DNA from: an uncultured Paraprevotella sp. | Lineage (GTDB): Bacteria > Bacteroidota > Bacteroidia > Bacteroidales > Bacteroidaceae | Length of the DNA: 40,380 nt | Reading direction: 5' to 3' | Assembly (NCBI GenBank): GCA_944321975.1 | Contig: CALUNJ010000014.1 | Span: 1-40,380 of the forward strand | Shown: in pieces, positions 31,888-40,083 of the stretch | Position numbering within the stretch: position 1 is the first letter of the stretch | Layout of the letters: each line of letters opens with the position of its first letter | The notes under the pieces: model-generated | Seen by the model: only the letters and a program-made list of their open reading frames with translations | Told to the model about the DNA's origin: nothing | Database searches by the model: none | Translations under genes and position numbers: made by a program

Positions 31888-32445
31888 TTAGGCTTCTGCT
31901 GTCGAGTCCGCTTCGGTTGCAGTGTCCAGCACTTCGTCCCGGGCTATCGTGTAGCTGCCGGAAGGCGAAATGGTGATGGAAAGGGGGATGTAAATGTCCG
32001 AACCGGGATAGCAGATGCTGACGGCGAAGCGCAGTCCTTCGGCGGTGGGGCAGTCGAAAGCCATGCCTTCCAGGATGGCCCGTTGGAGGAACTCCTGGTC
32101 CACGTAGTCGCGGAAGCTGTTTTTGGTAAACACCTTGTGGAAAATCTCCTGGTTCTCGCGGTTCACCCTCAACCGGATGTAGTTGTCTGCAAATTGTTCG
32201 TGGTCGTCTCCTTCCACGGTGGGCAGTGTGTCGTTGGCTTCTCTCACGATGTCGTAGGCATACCGCGTGCCGTCGGCGTTTACTTCCGCGCTGTAGTGGT
32301 AATCCTTCATGGTTTGGACGGCATGCGTCGTGTCGGGTTTTTCATATTGGCTGTAGCCGCTTGTGGCTTGTGGGGATTTCTGCTGGCATCCGTAGCCCCA
32401 CAAAAGGAGGCATGCCAATCCGATGGTTTTGATGTGTGTGTGCAT
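31888..32445 (-). CDS. Small putative lipoprotein (possibly DUF4738)
   Basis: The 185-aa protein has a hydrophobic N-terminus and a Cys at residue 20 (LLLWGYGCQQKSP) followed by polar residues, so lipidation is plausible even though the lipobox is imperfect. The mature part is acidic with alternating beta-strands. It reminds me of Bacteroidetes DUF4738 lipoproteins, but the match is weak. It is the first gene of the run leading to the transglutaminase-like protein and pectate lyase. The ATG at 32445 is chosen because the upstream residues are not signal-peptide-like. Confidence 0.6.
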   Translation of the reverse strand: MHTHIKTIGLACLLLWGYGCQQKSPQATSGYSQYEKPDTTHAVQTMKDYHYSAEVNADGTRYAYDIVREANDTLPTVEGDDHEQFADNYIRLRVNRENQEIFHKVFTKNSFRDYVDQEFLQRAILEGMAFDCPTAEGLRFAVSICYPGSDIYIPLSITISPSGSYTIARDEVLDTATEADSTAEA

Positions 32446-32468
32446 GTGTGCTTGTTTCAACGTTTCCA

Positions 32469-32498
32469 CAAAGGAACAAAAAAAAGATGAGCCGGACA
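32469..32498 (-). promoter_or_regulatory. Possible promoter of the lipoprotein-pelA unit
   Basis: Minus strand: TTG, 20 nt, TTCCTTTG (32469-32476), one base from TAnnTTTG, 23 nt before the ATG. Confidence 0.35.
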
Positions 32499-32529
32499 AT
32501 GTTTTTTGCCATTTTTCGCCACCTTTTTG

Positions 32530-32561
32530 TTTGCCGGTTCAAAGGTTATTCACTATCTTTG
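32530..32561 (+). promoter_or_regulatory. Promoter of the DUF4230 pair
   Basis: TTTG (32530-32533), 20 nt, then TATCTTTG (32554-32561), a close match to the Bacteroidetes consensus, 20 nt before the ATG at 32582. Confidence 0.7.
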
Positions 32562-32581
32562 AACGATGAAAAGGACTGACA

Positions 32582-33256
32582 ATGGGAAAAACTCCGTGCG
32601 TGATATTGTTGGGATGCCTGTTCCTTTTGGGCAGTTGCCGGGAGAAGGGCGCGGGCGGGGAGGCACCGCCTGTGGACACGCTCTCCCTCGTGATGCGGGT
32701 GAGAGAATGCGCGCGCCTTTACACGGCGGAATACGAAATACACAAACTGGTGTTGAAGGATGATCCGCTGCATGTGAAAGGCAATGTGTTCAGCCGCTCC
32801 TTTGACCTGGAAGTGCCCATTGGCGAGCGGAAGGCAATCGTCCCCATCGACGTGACCCTGAAGGCCTACATTGATTTTTCCGGGTTTGACGAGCGGAATG
32901 TGGTGCGGTCGGAAGGGCGGATTGCCATTGTCTTGCCAGACCCGCGCGTGGTCGTGTCGGCTTCGCGCATTGACCACGACGAAGTGAAGCAGTTCGTGTC
33001 CTTGACCCGTTCTGATTACACGTCGGCGGAACTGGCCGGTTTTGCCCGCCAGGGGGAAGATGAGATTTTGGGCACAGTGCCTGACATCGGCATTTTCGAC
33101 ATGGCGCGGGAGAATGCGGCACACGTGCTGGTGCCCTTGTTGGCCGGTTTGGGCTATGAGGAACAGGACATCGTGATTTCGTTCCGCAAGGAGTTCACGT
33201 CGGCAGACATGCCGTTTTTGTTGGAACGTGAGGGGAAAGGCGGGAAACTGAAGTGA
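32582..33256 (+). CDS. DUF4230 lipoprotein
   Basis: The 224-aa protein has a clear lipoprotein signal (FLLGSC, Cys19) and is therefore membrane-anchored outside the cytoplasm. The mature domain has the DUF4230 pattern: a YTAEYEIHKLV strand after a helix, a VPIDVTLKAYIDFSGF strand pair, and an IAIVLPDPRVVVSASRIDHDE segment. The function of DUF4230 is unknown. AAGGA lies 7 nt before the ATG. The next gene follows 6 nt later and encodes a second member of the same family. Confidence 0.8.
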   Translation: MGKTPCVILLGCLFLLGSCREKGAGGEAPPVDTLSLVMRVRECARLYTAEYEIHKLVLKDDPLHVKGNVFSRSFDLEVPIGERKAIVPIDVTLKAYIDFSGFDERNVVRSEGRIAIVLPDPRVVVSASRIDHDEVKQFVSLTRSDYTSAELAGFARQGEDEILGTVPDIGIFDMARENAAHVLVPLLAGLGYEEQDIVISFRKEFTSADMPFLLEREGKGGKLK

Positions 33257-33262
33257 AAGAAG

Positions 33263-33859
33263 ATGAGGAAGTGGTGGAGTGCGATAAAGTGGTTGGCGGT
33301 GTTGGCGGTGGCAGTCTTGTTGGCGGTGCTGGCCTTCACGTGGGAACGCCGTGGAGGCGTGTCGGTCGCGGCCGGGTTTGACCCGCGGATAGAACTGACT
33401 CCACAAGAGATACGCCGGATAGAGCGCATCGGGGAGTGGGAATTCCTGTCGGTGCAGTGCGAGGTCGTGGCCGACACGGCTCGCAAAGGCTTTTTTTCCG
33501 ACGACCGGCTGGTGGCGGTTTACACCGGGGTGCCGCGCATCGGCCTGGATCTGGCTGAAGCCCGGGAAGGATGGGCGCAGGCGCAGGGCGATACGGTGAC
33601 GCTCCGCTTGCCGGCGGTTCGGTTGCTGGACGAGAATTTCATCGATGAGGCTCGCACGCGCGTGTTTTTCGAGAGCGGGAAGTGGTCGAATGAAGCGCGT
33701 GCCCGCCTGTATGACAAAGCCCGCCGGAAAATGTTGGGGAAATGCCTCACTCCCTCCAATCTCCGCCGGGCGGAAGAGAATGCCCGCGGCCAGTTTGCCT
33801 CTCTGTTCGAGGCTTTGGGGTTCCGGGTCGTGGAGGTGACATTTGAGCCAGGGAAATGA
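33263..33859 (+). CDS. DUF4230 protein, membrane-anchored partner
   Basis: The 198-aa protein has an N-terminal TM (about 7-25, AIKWLAVLAVAVLLAVLAF). Its domain is built like the upstream lipoprotein's: FLSVQCEVVADT as the first strand, VTLRLPAVRLLDENFIDEART as the second, and a C-terminal helix-strand ending FEALGFRVVEVTFEP. One member carries a lipid anchor and the other a TM, so they may form a heteromeric complex across the same membrane face. That is inference from tandem order only. Confidence 0.78.
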   Translation: MRKWWSAIKWLAVLAVAVLLAVLAFTWERRGGVSVAAGFDPRIELTPQEIRRIERIGEWEFLSVQCEVVADTARKGFFSDDRLVAVYTGVPRIGLDLAEAREGWAQAQGDTVTLRLPAVRLLDENFIDEARTRVFFESGKWSNEARARLYDKARRKMLGKCLTPSNLRRAEENARGQFASLFEALGFRVVEVTFEPGK

Positions 33860-33881
33860 CAGACCTAATTACAATATCTTT

Positions 33882-36800
33882 ATGAAACACATTTTTTTGA
33901 GTTCCATGTTGCTTGCGTCGGTTTGCGCAGGAAACATGAAGGCACAGGTGCAGGACGTGCAACCTGTGTTGTCTTATTCGTTCGAGCAATCCTCGGGTGC
34001 CGACGACAGTGGCGAATATCCTTTTTCTTTGTACAACCATGCTTTTGTGCTGGCCACGGAAGACGGCAATCATGTGTTTTCCACCGGCGGCGGCAATGGG
34101 TATGCCGATCTCGGCCCGGCTATCGGGCGCGAGGTGCTGTCGGGGTTGTCTGGAGATTATTCCGTGTCCGTGGACCTTTGTATCGGAGCCGAGAATGCCT
34201 TGGGGAGTTACTGCTGGGCTTGGGCTTTGACGAACGGCACGAACGTCTATATGGGAATGGTCAACGCGGCCGGAAACAGGGACTGGTATTACGAAATCAA
34301 AAACGGGACGCAGCAAGGCGTGCACAGCTCACGCGGGCTTACGACCGGCGAGTGGCACACGCTGACGGTCGTGCAGCAGGCGGGCACGTGTGTGTTCTAT
34401 CTGGACGGAGCTGCCGTGGGCAACGGGAGGCTGACTTTGCAGCCGTCTGATTTTGCCGCCACGTTCGGCCAGAACTATTTGGGGCGCTCTCCTTTTGCAG
34501 GGGATGCCTATATGCGGAACACGTTGATGGACAATTTCAAGGTCTACGACGTGGCACTTTCCGCTGCCCAGGTTGAGGCATTGTATGCCGCCCGTCCGGT
34601 GTCGGACGTGGTGATAGAGGATGTGTCCAACGTGTTGGCGGTGGTGCGCGAGGAACTCTATTTGAGCAGGGCGGTGACTTACATCCACAATCGGTTGGAA
34701 CTTCCCGCCGAATGCAGCTACGGACCGGTGGAATGGACTTTCACACCGGCAGAGTCTGTGTCTGGCGATGCGGAAGTCGCTTATGCCGATGGCGTGTTCA
34801 CGGTGGTTCGCCGGACAGAAGAGCCTGTCACCGTCGGGGAGTTGCAAGGGACGTTTACTCATGAAGGCGTGACCTATCCGGTTTATGAAGAACCGTTGCA
34901 GGTGACTGTGGCCCCGGATGACCAGGCCTACGGATATTTGTATTGCCATATGCCCAATCTTGTCCCGGAGCCGGGTGTCGGCACGTTGGTTTCCCAAGTG
35001 ATTACCTATGCCCTTGGCACGGAAGCCGATCAAGGGTTGGTGTTCGATGAAATGAACCGCGGGTCGAGCATCATTGAAGGCATTGGCACCACGTTGCCCT
35101 GGTGCCGCGATGCTTTCCTGGCCAAGGACAAAAAGCGCCACTGTTATTACATCGTGACCACCGACCTTTATGGCTCGCGTGACGGAGGCACCAGCATGCT
35201 GGACAATTTCTCTATCGGCATGTTCCGCAGCTTCGACTTGATCAATTGGACTTACACCCGTTGCGACATGAAGCAATATCTGCGTGAACATCCGGTGACA
35301 GACATTTATGACAATTCCGGCACACGGCTGCTCACGGCCGACAAGGTGAGCCGTGTCTGGGCTCCTCAGATTATCTTTATTGAAGGTGACCCGTATATCT
35401 ATTATGCCATGGGGAATACGGACAACGGGGATTGTGACCATTTTTATATTTCCAAGGCAAACGAGGAGTTCACGGGCATCACTTCTTTCCAAATGCTTTA
35501 TGGAGCCAACACGCAGGACAATGTGCTGGACGCCGACATCAACTATTTGGAAACCGACGGGCTTTATCACATGTCTTATCGCGACTATGCGGGCGGCGGC
35601 ATTTTGGACATCACCACCCCGGACTTGTTGGCTCCGCAATGGAGCACCCCGGTTTCTTCCTTCCAGGACGGCAATGCTTATGAGGCTTCCAGCGTGTTCC
35701 GCCGCATTAATGATGATGTCTGGAATGTGGGCAATGTCAACTATGGCAACAATCTCGGTTATCATTTCCACACGGCCGATGCCATGTTGCGCAACTTGCA
35801 GCCAGCTCCGGGCATGTCCGGCAATTTGTCGCCGCAGCACGGGTCGTTCGTTCAGGTGACCGAGACGGAGTATCATGTGGTGCAGACTTGGAGCGACCTG
35901 AAGGCTTTGATTGCCGATGCCGAGTCTTTGATGGCCGGGCAGGAGAGCGGGACACTACGTGGATGGGTCGACAAGGCAAAGACCGACATCACGACCGATC
36001 GCGGGGCGGACACCGACTTGGAGGCTCTGTTGGGCGTGTTGCGCGATGATTTCATACATTTGCGCGGATGCCTGGCTTTGGAAAGCGGGCTGCGCGGCGC
36101 CCGTGAGGCAAATTTCTCAGGCGTGGCAGGATGCGAAGGCCGGTTGGACGGGCTTTATAATGGAAATCGTCTGGCCAATGCCATTTCTTTGGCCGAGTCG
36201 GCACTTCAGGGCAGCGACGTGTCGGAATGGAACCGCCGGAGCGAAGAACTGGCACAAGCCTTGCAGGATTATTTTATCGCGTTGACAGAAAATGCAGAGG
36301 CTTTGGAACTCCGGAACGGCGATTTTTCGAATGGCACGTCGGGGTGGACATTGAATGGCGTGGCCAACACTGGAGAAGGTGTGGCCGAGTTCTTTGCTTT
36401 GCGCGCGGTGGATTACTCCGTGTCGATCGAGCGCACTTTACGGGGACTGGAGGAAGGATTCTATCTTGTGAAATGCCAGGCGTTCGAGCGCAATGGAGAG
36501 AATGACCACACGGGACGCGACTGCCGCGAGGGGGTGGAGAAGCTGAATTATGAGTTTTTTGCAGGGAGTGCTTCTGTGCCGGTGCGTTCCTTGTATGAAG
36601 TGTCTTATGAGGGTGAAGGGTCGTGGTATGGCTTTGCCAACAATATGGCTTCAGCCCATGCGCTCTTTTCTGCGTCGGATGAGAATTTTGCCAATTATTT
36701 GTTGGTTTACGTGGACGACGGTCGCCTGACCTTCGGGTTGCGCCGGCCTGTCTCCACGGTGCACTCTTCCGATTGGTGCTGCTTTGACAATTTCGAGGTG

Positions 36801-36980
36801 TATCCGTTGGGTAATGCCACCGGGGTCAGTGGGATGGAAAAGGAAAAAGTGTTCGGCAGGCAAGCGGTGTATGATTTGGGAGGCGTGCGGCAAGGCGAGA
36901 CGACCTTGGAAGGCCGTCTGCCAGGAGGCTTGCAGCGAGGGGTCTATATCGTCAATGGGCAGAAATTGATGAAGAAATGA
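33882..36980 (+). CDS. Secreted LamG/GH43-like multidomain protein with T9SS-like tail
   Basis: The 1032-aa protein has a signal peptide to about residue 22 (...NMKA|Q). Domains: LamG/concanavalin-like (about 25-235, ending YLGRSPFAGDAYMRNTLMDNFKVYD); an Ig-like linker (about 240-345); a five-bladed GH43-like propeller (about 355-680, with FRSFDLINWTY, RVWAPQIIFIEGDPYIYYAMG, DADINYLETDGLYHMSYR and EASSVFRR); a helical region (about 685-795); a galactose-binding-like module (about 805-975); and a tail ending GLQRGVYIVNGQKLMKK. The blades suggest an arabinan/xylan-type hydrolase, but I could not place all three GH43 acids with certainty. It follows the DUF4230 gene by 22 nt. Confidence 0.75.
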   Translation: MKHIFLSSMLLASVCAGNMKAQVQDVQPVLSYSFEQSSGADDSGEYPFSLYNHAFVLATEDGNHVFSTGGGNGYADLGPAIGREVLSGLSGDYSVSVDLCIGAENALGSYCWAWALTNGTNVYMGMVNAAGNRDWYYEIKNGTQQGVHSSRGLTTGEWHTLTVVQQAGTCVFYLDGAAVGNGRLTLQPSDFAATFGQNYLGRSPFAGDAYMRNTLMDNFKVYDVALSAAQVEALYAARPVSDVVIEDVSNVLAVVREELYLSRAVTYIHNRLELPAECSYGPVEWTFTPAESVSGDAEVAYADGVFTVVRRTEEPVTVGELQGTFTHEGVTYPVYEEPLQVTVAPDDQAYGYLYCHMPNLVPEPGVGTLVSQVITYALGTEADQGLVFDEMNRGSSIIEGIGTTLPWCRDAFLAKDKKRHCYYIVTTDLYGSRDGGTSMLDNFSIGMFRSFDLINWTYTRCDMKQYLREHPVTDIYDNSGTRLLTADKVSRVWAPQIIFIEGDPYIYYAMGNTDNGDCDHFYISKANEEFTGITSFQMLYGANTQDNVLDADINYLETDGLYHMSYRDYAGGGILDITTPDLLAPQWSTPVSSFQDGNAYEASSVFRRINDDVWNVGNVNYGNNLGYHFHTADAMLRNLQPAPGMSGNLSPQHGSFVQVTETEYHVVQTWSDLKALIADAESLMAGQESGTLRGWVDKAKTDITTDRGADTDLEALLGVLRDDFIHLRGCLALESGLRGAREANFSGVAGCEGRLDGLYNGNRLANAISLAESALQGSDVSEWNRRSEELAQALQDYFIALTENAEALELRNGDFSNGTSGWTLNGVANTGEGVAEFFALRAVDYSVSIERTLRGLEEGFYLVKCQAFERNGENDHTGRDCREGVEKLNYEFFAGSASVPVRSLYEVSYEGEGSWYGFANNMASAHALFSASDENFANYLLVYVDDGRLTFGLRRPVSTVHSSDWCCFDNFEVYPLGNATGVSGMEKEKVFGRQAVYDLGGVRQGETTLEGRLPGGLQRGVYIVNGQKLMKK

Positions 36981-37023
36981 TAACGAGATGGGGGATGCCG
37001 GCCGGCATCCCCCATCTCGTTAT
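36980..37023 (+). terminator. Perfect 44-bp palindrome after the GH43-like gene
   Basis: Both 22-nt halves are exactly complementary, beginning ATAACGAGATGGGGG at 36980 and overlapping the last base of the stop codon. No T-tract follows on the plus strand (GGCTGGTCG). It may terminate transcription by stem strength alone, protect the mRNA 3' end, or serve another role. Confidence 0.5.
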
Positions 37024-37072
37024 GGCTGGTCGTACGCTATGTGCTGGGTGCTGTGTGTTCTTTTCCGTCTTG

Positions 37073-37080
37073 TAAGTTTG
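37073..37080 (+). promoter_or_regulatory. Probable -7 box of the GH125 gene
   Basis: TAAGTTTG matches TAnnTTTG. The 5' UTR would be about 140 nt. No clear -33 box is seen. Confidence 0.45.
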
Positions 37081-37223
37081 CGTCATTTTCTGTCAGGCCT
37101 GGGTCATGATGCAATGTTTGGCGCGAATGGATTTGTCCAAGGTGTTTGGACGATTTACTTTTGCGCCTGCCGGACGGAGCGCATGCTCCCGGCTTTTTGT
37201 GTCTATTCTTGGAGGAAGGAAAT

Positions 37224-38678
37224 ATGATGAAAATGGAAATTGCGAAGTGCTTCGGCCTGACGTTGGGCCTGTCGGCCATGGCGGTGTCTGCCGGAGCGGC
37301 AGAATGGCACTCCTTCGTGGGCGTGCGGGACAATACGGCTGTGGAAAGTTATGTGAGCAAGCGGCCGGAAAAACGTTTGTTCAGGTCTGAAATCGTGGAG
37401 CGGGAAATCCGGCGGGTGCAAGGGTTGTTGACTAACGCCAAATTGGCTTGGATGTTTGGCAACTGTTTCCCGAATACGCTCGACACGACGGTGCATTTTG
37501 ATGGAAAAGACGACACGTTCGTCTATACGGGCGACATCCATGCCATGTGGTTGCGCGATTCCGGGGCGCAGGTATGGCCTTATGTGCAGTTTGCCAACGA
37601 AGACCCTGAGTTGAAGCAGATGCTGGCCGGTGTGCTTCGCCGGCAGTTTGAGTGCATCAATATCGACCCTTATGCGAATGCGTTCAATCCTTCGGCCACG
37701 GGAGGCTACTGGCAGTCGGACATGACGGACATGAAGCCGGAGGTGTATGAGCGGAAGTGGGAGATTGACTCTTTGTGTTATCCCATCCGCTTGGCTTATC
37801 ATTATTGGAAGGTGACGGGCGACACCAGTGTCTTTTCCGCCGAATGGCTCCAGGCTGTGGCCCATATTCTGAAAACCTTCAGGGAGCAACAGCGGAAAGA
37901 AGGGAACGGGCCATATAAGTTCCAGCGCAAGACGGAGCGTGCGCTCGACACGATGACGAATAACGGCTGGGGGAATCCGGTGAATCCGGTGGGATTGATT
38001 GCTTCGGCTTTCCGCCCCTCGGATGATGCCACAACGTTCCAGTTCCTGGTTCCGTCCAATTTCTTTGCTGTGTCGTCGTTGCGCAAGGCGGCCGAGATCC
38101 TTGAAGAGGTGAACCAGGAGGAAAAACTGGCCGGCGAGTGCCGGGAACTGGCCGGCGAAGTGGAAAAGGCGTTGAAGAAGTATGCCGTCTATAAGCATCC
38201 GAAGTATGGAAAGATTTATGCGTTCGAGGTGGACGGTTTCGGCAACCGCCTGTTGATGGATGATGCCAACGTGCCGAGTCTTCTGGCCATGCCCTATTTG
38301 GGTGATGTGCCGGCTGATGATCCGATTTATGAAAACACGCGGAAGTTCGTGTGGAGCGAGGACAATCCTTATTTCTTCAAGGGAAAGGCCGGCGAGGGGA
38401 TTGGCGGGCCTCATGTGGGGTACGACATGATTTGGCCTATGAGCATCATGATGAAGGCTTTCACGAGCCGGGACGACGCAGAGATCAAAGAGTGTGTGGA
38501 GATGTTGCTGGCCACGGATGGCGGCACGGGCTTCATGCACGAGTCGTTCCACAAAGATGATGCGGGAAACTACACGAGGGCTTGGTTTGCCTGGCAAAAT
38601 TCTTTGTTCGGCGAATTGATCCTGAAGTTGGTCAATGAAGGGAAAGTAGAACTGTTGAATAGCATAAGGACGGAATGA
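37224..38678 (+). CDS. GH125 exo-alpha-1,6-mannosidase
   Basis: The 484-aa secreted inverting mannosidase (formerly DUF1237) has a signal peptide ending AVSAGAA. An (alpha/alpha)6 barrel follows with family segments FPNTLDTTV, TGDIHAMWLRDSGAQVWPY, NAFNPSATGGYWQSDMTDM, WEIDSLCYPIRLAY, FRPSDDATTFQFLVPSN, EVDGFGNRLLMDDANVPSLL and GTGFMHESFHKDD...TRAWFAWQNSLFGEL. The family removes terminal alpha-1,6-mannose from N-glycans and yeast mannan. GGAGG lies 8 nt before the ATG at 37224; a second ATG follows directly. Confidence 0.95.
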   Translation: MMKMEIAKCFGLTLGLSAMAVSAGAAEWHSFVGVRDNTAVESYVSKRPEKRLFRSEIVEREIRRVQGLLTNAKLAWMFGNCFPNTLDTTVHFDGKDDTFVYTGDIHAMWLRDSGAQVWPYVQFANEDPELKQMLAGVLRRQFECINIDPYANAFNPSATGGYWQSDMTDMKPEVYERKWEIDSLCYPIRLAYHYWKVTGDTSVFSAEWLQAVAHILKTFREQQRKEGNGPYKFQRKTERALDTMTNNGWGNPVNPVGLIASAFRPSDDATTFQFLVPSNFFAVSSLRKAAEILEEVNQEEKLAGECRELAGEVEKALKKYAVYKHPKYGKIYAFEVDGFGNRLLMDDANVPSLLAMPYLGDVPADDPIYENTRKFVWSEDNPYFFKGKAGEGIGGPHVGYDMIWPMSIMMKAFTSRDDAEIKECVEMLLATDGGTGFMHESFHKDDAGNYTRAWFAWQNSLFGELILKLVNEGKVELLNSIRTE

Positions 38679-38693
38679 ATCCCGTCCTTATGC
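38662..38693. terminator. Hairpin between convergent GH125 and symporter genes
   Basis: A 12-bp stem (38662-38673 with 38682-38693) has the GH125 stop codon in its loop. T-tracts are weak on both sides, so it would be a modest bidirectional terminator. Confidence 0.5.
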
Positions 38694-38712
38694 CTTGTCG
38701 TTCACCGTTGTC

Positions 38713-40083
38713 TCACACAGGGTCGTCTTCCGGGCCGGCTTCTTCGTCCAACCGGTTTTCCCATAAGTATTTTTTTGTTTCAGCCGCTATGACGCCCGAG
38801 AGGCAAACCAGCGAGACGATGTTGGGCAGGGCCATCAGGGCATTGGTCAGGTCGGCGAAGTTCCACACGACGGCCAATTGCGTGACAGCGCCGAAAAAGG
38901 CACTGACGATGAACACGCCGCGATAGACCAGTGTCAGGCGTTTCCCGCTCAGGTACTCCATGGCTTTTTCCCCGTAATAGCACCAGCCGAGAATGGTGGA
39001 GAAAGCAAAGGTGACGATGCCGAAAACGAGCAATGGCGCGCCGACGTAAGGAATCTTGTCGAAGGCCACTTTGGTGAGTGCGGCTCCATCGTCGTAAGTG
39101 ATGTCGGGATAGGCCAGGATGCTTGAGACGAGCACAAGTCCGGTGAGCGCGCAGATGACGACCGTGTCCCAAAACGTGCCGGTGGACGAAACCAATGCCT
39201 GGCGCACGGGGTTGCGGGTCTGTGCCGCAGCGGCCACGATGGGAGCCGACCCCATGCCGCTTTCGTTGCTGAACAGGCCGCGCGCGATGCCATAGCGGGC
39301 GGTCATGATGATGGAACCGCCGACGAATCCCCCACCTGCCGCTTCGGGGTTGAAGGCGGAGGCCAGGATGAGTTTCACGGCTTCCCACACGTAGCTCCCA
39401 TTGACGATAAGGATGTAACAGCAGCCCAGGATGTAGAGGATGGCCATGAAGGGCACGAACGCCGTGCACACGCGGGCAATGCCTTTCACTCCGAAAATCA
39501 CCACCAAGGCCACGCAGATGGCTATGACGGCTCCGGTGAGTGCCTGTGGAATCTGATAGGTCTCGTAACAAAGCATGGAGATGGCGTTGCTTTGCACCAG
39601 GTTGCCGATGCCGAATGAGGCGCATACGGTGAAGACGCAGAAGAGCACGGCCAGCCATTTCATGTGAAGCCCCCTTTCCAAGGCATACATGGGGCCGCCT
39701 GCCATTTTGCCATGAGGCGTGCGGATGCGGTATTTCACGGCCAGCAACCCTTCCGCATATTTGGTGGCAATGCCGAACACCCCCGTCAGCCAGCACCAGA
39801 ACACGGCTCCCGGTCCGCCCAAGGTGATGGCAGTGGCCACACCGACGATGTTGCCTGTGCCGATAGTGGCGGCGAGCGCGGTGGCCAGGGCGCCAAACTG
39901 GCTCACGTCGCCTTTTGCCGACGGGTCCGGTTTGACGGACAGGCGGATGGCGGTGAGCAGCTTGCGTTGCGGGAACCGCAGCCGTATGGTCATGAACACG
40001 TGGGTGCCCAGGAGGATGGTGACCATGGGCCATCCCCACAGGAAGTCGCTGCACGACTTGATGAGTGCGCTCAAGGCTTCCAT
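38713..40083 (-). CDS. Alanine/glycine:cation symporter (AGCS family)
   Basis: The 456-aa inner-membrane protein has about 11 hydrophobic segments and imports alanine or glycine with Na+ (or H+). Signatures are FGALATALAATIGTGNIVGVATAI near the N-terminus, KMAGGPMYALERG, and the family motif FSNESGMGSAPIVAAAAQT in the middle. The ATG at 40083 overlaps the 3' end of the upstream GNAT gene by 13 nt, so the two are probably translationally coupled. The longer upstream frame is rejected because it reads through that gene. Confidence 0.93.
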   Translation of the reverse strand: MEALSALIKSCSDFLWGWPMVTILLGTHVFMTIRLRFPQRKLLTAIRLSVKPDPSAKGDVSQFGALATALAATIGTGNIVGVATAITLGGPGAVFWCWLTGVFGIATKYAEGLLAVKYRIRTPHGKMAGGPMYALERGLHMKWLAVLFCVFTVCASFGIGNLVQSNAISMLCYETYQIPQALTGAVIAICVALVVIFGVKGIARVCTAFVPFMAILYILGCCYILIVNGSYVWEAVKLILASAFNPEAAGGGFVGGSIIMTARYGIARGLFSNESGMGSAPIVAAAAQTRNPVRQALVSSTGTFWDTVVICALTGLVLVSSILAYPDITYDDGAALTKVAFDKIPYVGAPLLVFGIVTFAFSTILGWCYYGEKAMEYLSGKRLTLVYRGVFIVSAFFGAVTQLAVVWNFADLTNALMALPNIVSLVCLSGVIAAETKKYLWENRLDEEAGPEDDPV

